From positions 1 through 50,271 of the forward strand of contig JALOTY010000020.1 of NCBI GenBank assembly GCA_025457665.1: a stretch of DNA of 50,271 nucleotides, written 5' to 3'. The notes under the pieces were generated by a model. That model had not been told where the DNA came from. It did not search any database and saw nothing but the letters and a program-made list of their open reading frames with translations. Below, piece after piece: positions 1 to 8,297 of the stretch. A program made the position numbers and the translations under genes. Origin of the DNA: Akkermansiaceae bacterium (lineage in GTDB: Bacteria > Verrucomicrobiota > Verrucomicrobiia > Verrucomicrobiales > Akkermansiaceae). Position 1 is the first letter of the stretch, and every line of letters begins with the position of its first letter.

Positions 1-1
1 G

Positions 2-727
2 CCCGCATGGTTTCCCGGAGAGGGTCATGGCTACCACCCGCGGACTTTCGGCGCGCTGCTTGATGAACCGGTGCGCCGCCTCACCGGTGCGCCGCTCGGC
101 TGGTTCTGGCGCTCGCAAATTGCCGATCCCTTGGGCCTCGATTTCTGGATCGGCCTGCCCGCTGCGATGCACCCGCGCGTGGCCACCCTCTATCCGGGCA
201 AGGCCACTCCGGAAGATTTCGCGAGTGGCTTCTACAAAGCCTTTCAAACTCCCGGGTCCCTCACCCAGCGCTCTTTCGCCTCGCCCCGCGGCCTGCGATC
301 GGTCCGCGAAATGAATGACCCCGCCGCCTGGTCCGCCGGTCTTCCCGCCATGGGCGGCGTGGGCACCGCCAGTGCCTTGGCGAAATTCTATCAAGCCGCC
401 GCGGGGAAAATTGATAGCCCGCTCACCGCCACGGTCCGCCACGCCCTTGCCACGCGCCTCATCGAGGGCGAGGACAAGGTGTTGCTGAAACCCACCGCCT
501 TCAGCGCCGGGTGCCAGCTCGATCCCACCGATCCGCTCGGGGCCAAGGTCCGGCACCTTTACGGCCCAGCAACTTCGGCCTTCGGCCATCCCGGCGCGGG
601 CGGTTCCCATGCCTTTGCCGATCCCGATCACGGCCTGAGTTTCGCTTTCACCATGAACCAAATGGAACTGTCCGTGATGCCCGGAATCCGCGCCACCAGC
701 CTGGTCGATGCGCTTTACCGCGAATGA
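2..727 (+). CDS. Beta-lactamase family serine hydrolase (C-terminal part, 5' truncated)
   Basis: The frame is open from base 2, so the gene begins upstream of the window. The first visible residues read PAWFPGEGHGYHPRTFG, the HGYH region typical of esterase EstB / class C beta-lactamase-like hydrolases (Pfam Beta-lactamase), followed by a PLGLDFWIGLP block that is also common in this family. Near the C-terminus FGHPGAGGS matches the usual HxGxGG substrate-pocket motif. The catalytic SxxK motif would lie upstream and cannot be seen. An ATG at 71 lies inside the conserved block and is not a credible start. The substrate cannot be predicted; members range from esterases to penicillin-binding proteins. 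The next gene starts 53 bases downstream on the same strand. Confidence 0.85.
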   Translation, partial: PAWFPGEGHGYHPRTFGALLDEPVRRLTGAPLGWFWRSQIADPLGLDFWIGLPAAMHPRVATLYPGKATPEDFASGFYKAFQTPGSLTQRSFASPRGLRSVREMNDPAAWSAGLPAMGGVGTASALAKFYQAAAGKIDSPLTATVRHALATRLIEGEDKVLLKPTAFSAGCQLDPTDPLGAKVRHLYGPATSAFGHPGAGGSHAFADPDHGLSFAFTMNQMELSVMPGIRATSLVDALYRE

Positions 728-780
728 GCGTCAAGGATCGCGCTTGGCACTCACGCGGTGCGCGGCTTTAGTCACCGCGC

Positions 781-3273
781 GTGAACGATCTGACAACCCC
801 CGAGAGCGAGCCCAATCGCCGGCGATGGATGGGCTTCTGGAGCATGATCGTCCAGCAGACGCAAAATGCCTTTAATGACAAGGCCGCGCAATTCATGCTC
901 GTTCCTTTGGCTGGCGCCGTGGGGGCGAGCATTGGCGGACTCCGCATCGAGGACGCCGCGGGCCTCATGATCGCACTGCCCTTCGTGCTTTTCGCTCCTC
1001 TTGCGGGTTGGGTCAGTGATCGATACTCGAAACGAAACGTCATGCTCGGCGCGGCCATCGCCCAGCTCATCATCCTCATCTGGATCTTTGCCGCCGTAAG
1101 TTGGCGGAACATCCCGCTGGCCCTCGGTGGCTTTTTCGCCCTTGCCACTCAGTCGGCATTCTTCGGGCCGGCGAAAATCGGGATCACCAAAGAACTCCTC
1201 GGCTCACGCCATCTTGGTTTCGCCTCGGGGGTCCAACAGATGACGACGATGCTCGCCATCCTCGTCGGCCAGATTGCCATGGGCTTCCTTTTCGACCGCC
1301 TCTACATCTCCGGTGGCGGCACCGAGGATGCGGCATGGGAAGCCGCCACCGCACCGCTTTTCTGGATCATGCTTGCGGGCATCCCGGCGGTAATCCTCGC
1401 CATCATCGTCCCACGGACTCCCGCCCATGGAACCACCCCGCTGAAGTGGAAAACCACCATCGAACACTTCACCCACATCCGCGAACTGTGGTCGGATGCT
1501 CCCTTGCGTCTCGCCTCGTTCGGCGTCGCCTTCTTTTGGGGCTTCGCCGCTTTTCTCAACCTTTGGGCCATCAAGGTAGCGGCCGAGCTGACCAACTCCG
1601 GCCAAGGCTTCGGCACTCTGCAATCCTGGTTCATGGCCGCCGCCGGGATCGGCATGGCCGCAGGCTTCGGCTTCGCTTCCTTCCTGCTGCGCAAACGCAT
1701 CGAACTCGGCTGGGTGCCGGTAGCCGGTGTGCTGATGACGCTCACCTCCATCGCCCTCGCCCTCATCGATCCACAAGGCAGTCTCGGCCTGTTAGATGGC
1801 GGATTCACCGCTGCGTCACAAAGTGCTTTCCTCTGGGTCATGACAGCGCTGGCATTTTTCGCCGCGCTCTTCCTCGCCCCTCTGAATGCCTGGATGCAGG
1901 ACCGCTACCCTGCGGCAAAACGCGGCGAACTGCAATCCGCCGTCAACCTCCAGGACTGCCTCGCAGGCATCATCGCCGTGGCCTTCATCGCCCTGGGTTC
2001 CAAGGTGATTCCCGGCAGCACTCCCATGGGCTCCCTGCAGAACCTCCTGCTCGCCGGCGCGGGATTTTGCGGCTTGATGACCCTGGCGGTCATCCGTCTT
2101 CTGCCACGCGACTTCGTCCGTGTGGTCGGCCTTACCCTGGTCCGGACTTTCTACCGGATTCGTAGTATCGACTCCCACCATGTGCCCGCGAAGGGCGGTG
2201 TGCTCCTTCTGCCGAATCATGTCACCTGGGCGGATGCGTTTTTCATCACCGCCGCCAGCCCGCGTCCGGTGCGCTTTGTGATGGATGCCTCCTTCATGAA
2301 TCACCCGGCCGTGGGAGCCTTTTGCCGACTGTTTGATACCGTGCCCATCGCACTCGGAAAACCCCGCGAAGCCATCCGCGCCGCGACCGATGCCCTCGCG
2401 CAGGGGGACGTCGTCTGCCTTTTCCCCGAAGGCCAACTCACCCGCACGGGAACGCTTCAGGAACTGCAACGCGGCGCTGAACTCATCGCCCGCCAAGCCG
2501 GCGTGCCGGTGATCCCGGTCTGGCTCGATGGTGCCTGGGGATCAATCTTCTCCTTCGAAAGAAACCGCTTTTTCCGCAAATGGCCCTACCGCATCCCCTA
2601 CGGCATGGGCATCGCTTTCGGTGAGCCGCTCGATCTAACAAATCTCGATGGCGCGATGCTCCGCCGTTGCTTGTTGGATGCCGCCGTGAGTGCGATGCAT
2701 TCACGACTCGATTCCTGGCCCCGGGAAACCGAAGCGCAGGCAAACGGCTATCAACTCGGGCAGATCAACGCCCTCCCGCGCCGCGCCACCTGGTTCTCGC
2801 TGGCCCACGATGCGGAGATCGCATCCCTTCCCGCACTCGATCAGTTTTGTCGGCTCTTCAAAGCACGCCGCGAGTCCGTGTCGGCATTTCCCGCCGCTGC
2901 CAGCGGTCGATGGGTGGGCGGAGCGGTTCTGCGGGAAAGCTTCGATCAAGGCGCTGTCGGCGGAAGCGGCGTGTTCTTTGATTTCAGCCCTAGGGCGCTC
3001 GATCCCATCGAATCCTCCACCTGGGTCCACTGTCCCTGCCTTGCCATCGATGGAGTCATCCTTGCCATGTCTTTCCCCGACCCACCCTGCCCCACGGCGG
3101 GGTCGCGACCGCAAGCCGGCCGCATGCCGGGAACCTGGGGCCAGCTTCTCCCCGGTTTCGCGGTGTCTGCGGATGGCCGGACGCTTTCGGGCCCCGCCCT
3201 CAAGGGGGGCACGCTGTCTCTTCCCGATGGCATCGGGGTCGATGATTCCGGCTGGGTACGACGGATGCCGTAG
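781..3273 (+). CDS. MFS transporter / PlsC acyltransferase fusion (lysophospholipid transporter-acyltransferase)
   Basis: An 830-residue inner-membrane protein starting at GTG. Residues about 15-440 form a 12-helix MFS domain like LplT. Residues about 455-650 form a PlsC-type 1-acyl-glycerol-3-phosphate acyltransferase with the catalytic NHxxxxD motif as NHVTWAD near residue 479 and FPEG near 548. Known LplT-Aas fusions flip lysophospholipids inward and re-acylate them, and that is the likely role. Many homologues carry a third acyl-ACP/CoA synthetase domain. Here the tail of about 165 residues keeps only fragments resembling that domain (GTWGQLLPGFAV, then a short GxLSLPDG and DDSGWVR) and lacks the AMP-binding P-loop. 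The tail is therefore either a reduced or a divergent domain. The fusion is clear; the physiological substrate is inferred. Confidence 0.88.
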   Translation: MNDLTTPESEPNRRRWMGFWSMIVQQTQNAFNDKAAQFMLVPLAGAVGASIGGLRIEDAAGLMIALPFVLFAPLAGWVSDRYSKRNVMLGAAIAQLIILIWIFAAVSWRNIPLALGGFFALATQSAFFGPAKIGITKELLGSRHLGFASGVQQMTTMLAILVGQIAMGFLFDRLYISGGGTEDAAWEAATAPLFWIMLAGIPAVILAIIVPRTPAHGTTPLKWKTTIEHFTHIRELWSDAPLRLASFGVAFFWGFAAFLNLWAIKVAAELTNSGQGFGTLQSWFMAAAGIGMAAGFGFASFLLRKRIELGWVPVAGVLMTLTSIALALIDPQGSLGLLDGGFTAASQSAFLWVMTALAFFAALFLAPLNAWMQDRYPAAKRGELQSAVNLQDCLAGIIAVAFIALGSKVIPGSTPMGSLQNLLLAGAGFCGLMTLAVIRLLPRDFVRVVGLTLVRTFYRIRSIDSHHVPAKGGVLLLPNHVTWADAFFITAASPRPVRFVMDASFMNHPAVGAFCRLFDTVPIALGKPREAIRAATDALAQGDVVCLFPEGQLTRTGTLQELQRGAELIARQAGVPVIPVWLDGAWGSIFSFERNRFFRKWPYRIPYGMGIAFGEPLDLTNLDGAMLRRCLLDAAVSAMHSRLDSWPRETEAQANGYQLGQINALPRRATWFSLAHDAEIASLPALDQFCRLFKARRESVSAFPAAASGRWVGGAVLRESFDQGAVGGSGVFFDFSPRALDPIESSTWVHCPCLAIDGVILAMSFPDPPCPTAGSRPQAGRMPGTWGQLLPGFAVSADGRTLSGPALKGGTLSLPDGIGVDDSGWVRRMP

Positions 3274-3345
3274 ATCATCGTCAAAACCACCTCCGTCCAT
3301 CCCTTGCTTGCCCATGGGGCGGTCACCATGCATCATCGTCGCACG

Positions 3346-4236
3346 ATGAAGCCTGTCACCGCCTTCTCCCTCGTCGTCATCGCCGTGCTGGCCACCGTGG
3401 TGGTCGAGGAAACGCGGATCAAAAAACTTCAGCAGGAGCTGCTCGATCTCCGGGCGCTTCGGGCCGCGGAAAGCCGGACGCCCGCCGCAGCGTCCAGCCC
3501 ATCCGAAAGCCCGGCGGAAACGCCCGCCGCAGCACCCGCCGAAAGCCACGCCCCCGCGCCGTCCACGGACGAAGCCGCTCCCCTTCCCCCACGGCAATTG
3601 CCTCCGGACTATCCGGAGCCCGCAGTGGACCGCATCCGCCAACTCGCGCTGGGAGACCGGGCCAATCTTTACCTTGAGCTGGGATTGACCTCACGCGAAC
3701 AGGCCTATCTGGAAGATGTCATTGCCGAGTGGAAATCGACCCGCACGCGGCTCTGCGGCGAATGGCTTCAAGCCACAACCGAGGAGCGAGCGGCACGAAT
3801 GCAGGAAATCCAGCAAATCGAGGAAGCCGCCATGGACACGCTCCGTGCCTTTTTCGGCGAAGGCGAGGAGTTCCCGAGGGTGATGAACCACCTGGCCGCC
3901 CAGCCGGAGAGGGAAATGGTCAGGCAGATGACCCCGCTCATGGACGCCAAAGGCATCGCCCTGGAAAGAGCCAAGGAAGAGCAACTGATCGAGGCCCTCT
4001 TCCGCCTGCGTGACGTTGTCGGCGGGATCGATTGGTCATCCCCCGCTGCCTTGGAATTCATGGCGGACGGCACGGCGCGGGACCGCTTCACCGCGTCATG
4101 GCAAAAAGCCAGCGAGGCCCTGCCGGACTTGCTCAAGACCTTCCTCTCCACGGACGAGGCCGCGGCCGTCGTCGAAGCCCGGGAAAGTCTGCGGGACGGG
4201 ATGCTCGAGGCCCTGCCCGCCCCACCCGCTCAGTAA
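3346..4236 (+). CDS. Hypothetical single-pass membrane-anchored helical protein
   Basis: A 296-residue protein when started at the ATG at 3346 (MKPVTAFSLVV). A start 14 codons upstream is possible but would place charged His/Arg residues before the hydrophobic segment. Residues about 4-17 form one membrane helix. A short heptad-like stretch (IKKLQQELLDLRALRA) follows, then an Ala/Pro/Ser-rich linker of about 50 residues, then an all-helical charged C-terminal domain of about 200 residues. The topology suggests an N-terminal anchor with a periplasmic domain. I do not recognise the family. The stop codon overlaps the end of the convergent LpxR-like gene by a few bases, so no terminator fits between them. 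Confidence 0.7.
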   Translation: MKPVTAFSLVVIAVLATVVVEETRIKKLQQELLDLRALRAAESRTPAAASSPSESPAETPAAAPAESHAPAPSTDEAAPLPPRQLPPDYPEPAVDRIRQLALGDRANLYLELGLTSREQAYLEDVIAEWKSTRTRLCGEWLQATTEERAARMQEIQQIEEAAMDTLRAFFGEGEEFPRVMNHLAAQPEREMVRQMTPLMDAKGIALERAKEEQLIEALFRLRDVVGGIDWSSPAALEFMADGTARDRFTASWQKASEALPDLLKTFLSTDEAAAVVEARESLRDGMLEALPAPPAQ

Positions 4237-5300
4237 CGGAGCCGGATTGCCAGAGTGCCGATTTCCGCCGTCCCCCGCTGGGTGCGGTATTCCTCGGTCC
4301 TCAGGGTATGAGCGTAACTGAATTCCACCTCACGGTAACGCACGCCGAGACCGGCATAAATTTCCCCGACCAAGGGCCGCCGGTCGACGCCGGTTTTGAA
4401 ATCGCGGAACAGCGGGCCATCGAGGGTTGCATCATGCAGCACCCCGCGCACCCCGCCGCCAAAGAGGAAAAATACCGACCACGGGCTGTCGTACTGCAAC
4501 TCGGAATCGAAATACCGGTGCGCGTACGCCGTGGAGGACAACTGCGGATCGGAGAAGTCCGGCGGAAGATTGTAGCCCACGCGGAACATCCCACCCAGTT
4601 GGGCCTCGGTCCGGAAAGTGCCCAATCGCACCCCCCAGGTTCCAACCCCATCAACGCGGATCAGACCATAACCCAACCTCGCGAGATCGATGCGACGCTT
4701 CTGGGTGAAACTCAGATCGGCGGTGAACTCACCGGGAATCTGTTCGTCCCAACCATTGAATTTTTCCACATTCCGGATGTCGTGGATGAAATCCTGGGTG
4801 ACCTCGGCAAAGGAATTGCTGCCCGTGGTTCCGAGGCTGAGCTCGATGGAATTCAGAACCCGGTCGTCCTTGGCATGAAGGGAGAATCCCACCCCCAACC
4901 AGCCGGCGTAGCGACGCTGATAGAGCGGCTGGGCGTAGGGAAAGAAGTCCTGCGGCGTGAACATCTGCTGGGTCAGCGAAAACCCATAGTTGTAAACCAC
5001 ATCGTGCGGGTTGGTGAACCCGGTGATCTTTTGAAAGGCATCATAGCTCTCGCTATCCCCCGAAAGCAGCCGGAAATACCTCTGCAAGCCAGTCACCTCG
5101 TCCGCCGGCTTTCCCGGAGAAATCCAAGTCAGGCGTGCCCCGTTCGTGTAGTCGCGGTCCTCGCCAGCGAAGAGGTCGTTGTCGAGGTAGAAGGTCACGT
5201 AGCCCTTGTCATCCACGTTGGGCGACGGGACATCGGCCAGAGCCAATCCCGTGAGGAAGCTCATGGCCACGGCGGCGGCGGCTGGGGTGCAAGGGTTCAT
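4230..5300 (-). CDS. lpxR: LpxR-like outer-membrane lipid A 3'-O-deacylase (DUF2219)
   Basis: A 356-residue protein from the ATG at 5300, which gives a normal signal peptide ending at LALA-DVPS; the longer open frame to 5399 adds an implausible leader. Residues 37-54 contain YLDNDLFAGEDRDYTNG, the signature of the LpxR / DUF2219 family, with the Asn-Asp pair (N41, D42) and Thr (T52) matching catalytic residues of Salmonella LpxR. The rest is alternating short hydrophobic beta strands ending in an aromatic-rich strand (IRLRY), as expected for a 12-strand barrel. LpxR removes the 3'-acyloxyacyl chain of lipid A in the outer membrane. Activity on this organism's lipid A is inferred. Confidence 0.9.
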   Translation of the reverse strand: MNPCTPAAAAVAMSFLTGLALADVPSPNVDDKGYVTFYLDNDLFAGEDRDYTNGARLTWISPGKPADEVTGLQRYFRLLSGDSESYDAFQKITGFTNPHDVVYNYGFSLTQQMFTPQDFFPYAQPLYQRRYAGWLGVGFSLHAKDDRVLNSIELSLGTTGSNSFAEVTQDFIHDIRNVEKFNGWDEQIPGEFTADLSFTQKRRIDLARLGYGLIRVDGVGTWGVRLGTFRTEAQLGGMFRVGYNLPPDFSDPQLSSTAYAHRYFDSELQYDSPWSVFFLFGGGVRGVLHDATLDGPLFRDFKTGVDRRPLVGEIYAGLGVRYREVEFSYAHTLRTEEYRTQRGTAEIGTLAIRLRY

Positions 5301-5438
5301 GTGAAGAGGGCGGGGCGTTGCGGGCGGCTTGTGCAGGTCCAACCGGCACAAAGTCAAGAGGAACCCCAAAACCCCTTCCGTCAATAGCCGGGGTGCCAAT
5401 TCGACCCTTCCAGCGATGGGGACCTCAGAAAAGTCCCA

Positions 5439-5741
5439 TCACGAACCCAAGGCCGCACGGGCCATTTCACGCCATTCCTCATCGAGCGGGGCATGCCGCG
5501 CGGCCGCCTCACGCCCGGCTCTGGCATACCAGTAGCAGGCATTTCCGTAGTCCCCCTCCTGCCGATGAAGCCAAGCATGCAGCCAGGCTCCGGCAGAGCC
5601 GGGGATTTCCTGGGAAAGGTCGTGCGCTTCATCCCATCGGCCCGCCAGCGCCAGCCACAAGCCGCGCCGCAGGGCCGGGAGATTCGCCGGAATCTCACCG
5701 CCGGCTCTCGCGGATCGTTCGAATTCCTCAAGCGTTCCCAT
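5439..5741 (-). CDS. Conserved hypothetical protein, TPR-like (100 aa)
   Basis: A 100-residue, probably cytoplasmic protein with no signal peptide. It carries a helix-rich pattern with WDEAHDLSQ, then WLHAWLHRQEGDYGNACYWY and a C-terminal DEEWREM helix. I associate the AHDxxQ...LHRxEGDxxNAxYWYxRAG pattern with a small conserved hypothetical family found in many bacteria, without an assigned function. The repeated Trp/His/Tyr spacing resembles a single TPR-like helical pair. It lies on the same strand as the RRM gene, but a strong terminator (5790-5827) separates them, so it is probably transcribed separately. Confidence 0.75.
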   Translation of the reverse strand: MGTLEEFERSARAGGEIPANLPALRRGLWLALAGRWDEAHDLSQEIPGSAGAWLHAWLHRQEGDYGNACYWYARAGREAAARHAPLDEEWREMARAALGS

Positions 5742-5789
5742 GCCCGGCGAAATAGCGTCGCCCCCTTCGGGAGATCAATCCCGAATCTG

Positions 5790-5827
5790 AAAAGAAAAAC
5801 ACCCGGAAGAACGAATCCTTCCGGGTG
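5790..5827 (-). terminator. Rho-independent terminator of the RRM gene
   Basis: Perfect 10-bp stem, CACCCGGAAG at 5800-5809 against CTTCCGGGTG at 5818-5827, with an 8-base loop. Bases 5790-5799 are A-rich on the plus strand and so give a T-rich tail on the minus strand. The element lies 30 bases past the stop of the RNA-binding protein gene and points the same way. Confidence 0.92.
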
Positions 5828-5857
5828 GGGAAATTCTCAACAATCGCGGGGAGCGGT

Positions 5858-6388
5858 TTACCAACCTTCGTCGTCGTATCCGCCCTTGCGGCCGCCACCG
5901 TGACCTCCACGGCCCCGGCCACCGCCATCATCACCCCAGTCGGAGCGCCGGCGCTCGCCGCCACCTCCGCCGCCACGACGGTCTCCACCGCCACCGCGGC
6001 GATCTCCGCCTCCTCCACCGCGACGGTCACCACCGCCGCCGCCTCCTCCACCGCCGCCACGACGATCTCCGCCGAAGCCTCCGCGACGATCCCCTCCGGG
6101 ACCTCCGCGACGGTCGCCACCGCCTCCGGGACCACCCGGGCGCGGCTCACGGGGTTCCGCCTTTTTCACCTTCAGGTTCCGCCCCCCGAACTCCTGTTCG
6201 TTCAGGGCTTCCACCGCTTCGTCCACCCTGGCACCTTCGGCCAAAGTCACGAAACAGAAGCCCCGGGGTCGGCCGGTTTCCCGATCGGTGATGATCTTCA
6301 CACGCTCCACCGGGCCAAATTCGGCGAAGAACTCCGCCACCTCTTCTTCGGTGGCACTGAAGGGCAGGTTGCCCACGTAGATGTCCAT
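5858..6388 (-). CDS. RRM-domain, glycine-rich RNA-binding protein
   Basis: A 176-residue cytoplasmic protein from the ATG at 6388. Residues 2-80 form one RNA recognition motif: RNP2 IYVGNL at 3-8 and RNP1 RGFCFVTL at 42-49, with Cys45 replacing the usual Gly/Ala at the middle of RNP1. The C-terminal half is a low-complexity Gly/Arg/Asp tail built from DRRGG units. The open frame runs upstream to 6520, but the RRM begins right at Met 6388, so the longer form is rejected. Proteins of this type in cyanobacteria and other bacteria bind single-stranded RNA, and several are cold-induced. A chaperone-like role is inferred. The gene has its own terminator and about 180 bp of upstream non-coding DNA. 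Confidence 0.93.
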   Translation of the reverse strand: MDIYVGNLPFSATEEEVAEFFAEFGPVERVKIITDRETGRPRGFCFVTLAEGARVDEAVEALNEQEFGGRNLKVKKAEPREPRPGGPGGGGDRRGGPGGDRRGGFGGDRRGGGGGGGGGGDRRGGGGGDRRGGGGDRRGGGGGGERRRSDWGDDGGGRGRGGHGGGRKGGYDDEGW

Positions 6389-6570
6389 GAGTCGGTCTTT
6401 CAGTAACGCGCCATGTCGGGGAGACCACTCCCCAGGCATGGCACGACCGAGGAAGGGGCTGGCCGGCCGCGCAAGCACTCCGGTTGTGCGCTCGCTACAT
6501 GGCCCGCCCCCGGCTGGCAAGCACGGAAAAAGCCCCCGTCGACTTTCCTCGCCGGAAAGCCCGTTCCCCC

Positions 6571-7071
6571 TCAGACCTTGGAGTAGCGCCGCGGACCTTC
6601 GGAGGGTGGCGGAATCCGCATGATCTGGTCGAAATCCCCCTCCTCACAGCACCTCACAAAGCCTTCGGCATAGCTCTTCAGCTTGTCCCAGCATTCCCGG
6701 ATCGTCCTGGCCTCCTCGGGGGTGATCGTGTGATCGCTCGCTGCATCGGCAATCCGCTTCAGCAGCCCGGAAAATTGGCCCACAATCTCATTGGTCGCCG
6801 GCAAAACCTCATAGCCCTGGGTGCAGGAACTCTCGGGATTGCGGACAAAGTATCCGCCGTTCTTCTGGCAGAGCCACTCGACCACTCCGTAGTCGTTGCT
6901 CAGCTCGATGATCTTCTGCAGGCGATCGAGCGGATTGCGACTTCCCGAGCCATCTTCGGACTGACGTTCCGCCCACTTGTAAACCAGCGACAATGAAATG
7001 CCCAAGTCCGAGGCGATCGCCTTCGGGCTGGTCTTGGTGAAGGCTTTCCTCAGCACCTCGTGACTTTCCAT
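6571..7071 (-). CDS. Phage CII-like helix-turn-helix regulator family protein
   Basis: A 166-residue protein from the ATG at 7071 (MESHEVLRKAF). Residues about 3-32 form a helix-turn-helix with SPKAIASDLGISLSLVYKW, followed by RNPLDRLQKIIEL and YGVVEWLCQKNGGYFV, an arrangement seen in the phage regulatory CII-like family. The C-terminal part is helical and Glu-rich. No phage structural or integrase genes are nearby, so this looks like a chromosomal copy of the family. It follows the dihydrouridine synthase gene by 47 bases on the same strand and may be co-transcribed with it. Its target is unknown. Confidence 0.78.
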   Translation of the reverse strand: MESHEVLRKAFTKTSPKAIASDLGISLSLVYKWAERQSEDGSGSRNPLDRLQKIIELSNDYGVVEWLCQKNGGYFVRNPESSCTQGYEVLPATNEIVGQFSGLLKRIADAASDHTITPEEARTIRECWDKLKSYAEGFVRCCEEGDFDQIMRIPPPSEGPRRYSKV

Positions 7072-7118
7072 GGGCCGGAGGCTAGCAGGACGGCGGGGCA
7101 TTCAAAGCAAAACGACGA

Positions 7119-8204
7119 TCATGCCGACGGATTTCCGCAATCGCCCACGCTGCCCTCGTGAGTGAGCGACCATGCCGCGATGTCCTCGACCGCCGCCACC
7201 GACTCCACCCGGGCGAGCTTTTGCCGCAGCTCCTTCGCTCCCGGGAACCCCTTGCAATAGGCCATGAGCCGCGAACGCATGGCCATGATGGCATGTCTTT
7301 CGGCCCCATATCGACGGCTCTCCGCCGCCATCCGGCAATGCCTGAGCACCAACTCCCAGCGCTCTTCCAGCGAAACCGTCGGAAGCTGCTCGCCGGTTTT
7401 CAGGAAATGCTTCGCTTGGCGGAATACCCACGGGTTCTGCATCGCCGCCCGCCCGATCATCACGCCGCTCACCGCGGTCTCCCGCCTCCTTCGCGCGACA
7501 TCCTCGCCATCGGCAATGTCCCCATTTCCCACCACGGGGATCGATACCGCCCGGGCGCAGGCATCGATGGTCTCCCAACAAGCCTCGCCCCCGTAACCCT
7601 GCGAGCGGGTCCGGCCATGCACCGCCACCGCCTGCATCCCGCAGTCCTCAAGGCGCTTGCAAACCTCCACCGCATTCACCGTCTGGGCGTCCCAGCCGAT
7701 GCGGATTTTCGCCGTCACCGGAACCACCCCCGCACATGCCTCCGCCACCCCGCGGGCGACGCTCTCTAACAGCGGGCAGTCCTTCAAAAGCGATGATCCG
7801 CCATTCTTCGAGACCACCTTGTTCACCGGGCAGCCGAAATTGATATCGATGAAATCCGGCCGCTTCCATTCGACGATTTTTCTCGCCGCCTCCCCCATCC
7901 GCAGCCCATCCGCGCCAAAGAGCTGCACTCCCACCGGCCTTTGCCCATCGGTGAACTCGGTGTATTTCCTCGTCCTGTCATCCGCCTGCATGATGCCCTC
8001 GGCCGATACGAACTCGGTGACCATGACATCCGCGCCAAGCTCCTTGCAAATCTCACGAAACACCACATCCGTCACCCCCGCCATGGGGGCCAGATAGAGG
8101 GGAAAGGCATCGTTTTCGAACCACGGAAGCACGCCCGGGTTTAAATCGGGTTCCACCGCGGAAAACAGGGAAAATCCCCGAAGCCTCGCCGATTTCCTGA
8201 CCAC
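7119..8204 (-). CDS. dusB: tRNA-dihydrouridine synthase (DusB-like)
   Basis: Up to 361 residues. It is an FMN-dependent enzyme that reduces uridine to dihydrouridine in tRNA. The Dus signature is complete: LYLAPMAGVTD near the N-terminus, VGVQLFGAD, the INFGCPVNKVV segment with the catalytic Cys, KIRIGWD, AVHGRTRSQGY and GNGDI. IGRAAMQNPWVF corresponds to the phosphate-binding end of the barrel. The start is uncertain: GTG at 8204 gives a 24-residue extension, while GTG at 8132 (before LPWFENDAF) starts close to the domain. It is divergent from the glycosyltransferase operon, with 93 bp between the two when the upstream start is used. Confidence 0.93.
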   Translation of the reverse strand: MVRKSARLRGFSLFSAVEPDLNPGVLPWFENDAFPLYLAPMAGVTDVVFREICKELGADVMVTEFVSAEGIMQADDRTRKYTEFTDGQRPVGVQLFGADGLRMGEAARKIVEWKRPDFIDINFGCPVNKVVSKNGGSSLLKDCPLLESVARGVAEACAGVVPVTAKIRIGWDAQTVNAVEVCKRLEDCGMQAVAVHGRTRSQGYGGEACWETIDACARAVSIPVVGNGDIADGEDVARRRRETAVSGVMIGRAAMQNPWVFRQAKHFLKTGEQLPTVSLEERWELVLRHCRMAAESRRYGAERHAIMAMRSRLMAYCKGFPGAKELRQKLARVESVAAVEDIAAWSLTHEGSVGDCGNPSA

Positions 8205-8297
8205 CGGACTCTGCGGCTTCGAAATCGACCCCTACCAAAGCCGGATATTTCGGTTTTCCTAAGGAATCGAATCCTGTATGCCCGAGGCCACAAGGTC

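Noticed and set aside
6571..7071. CII-like gene considered as evidence of a prophage
   Set aside because: No integrase, structural, lysis or attachment features occur within the flanking genes.
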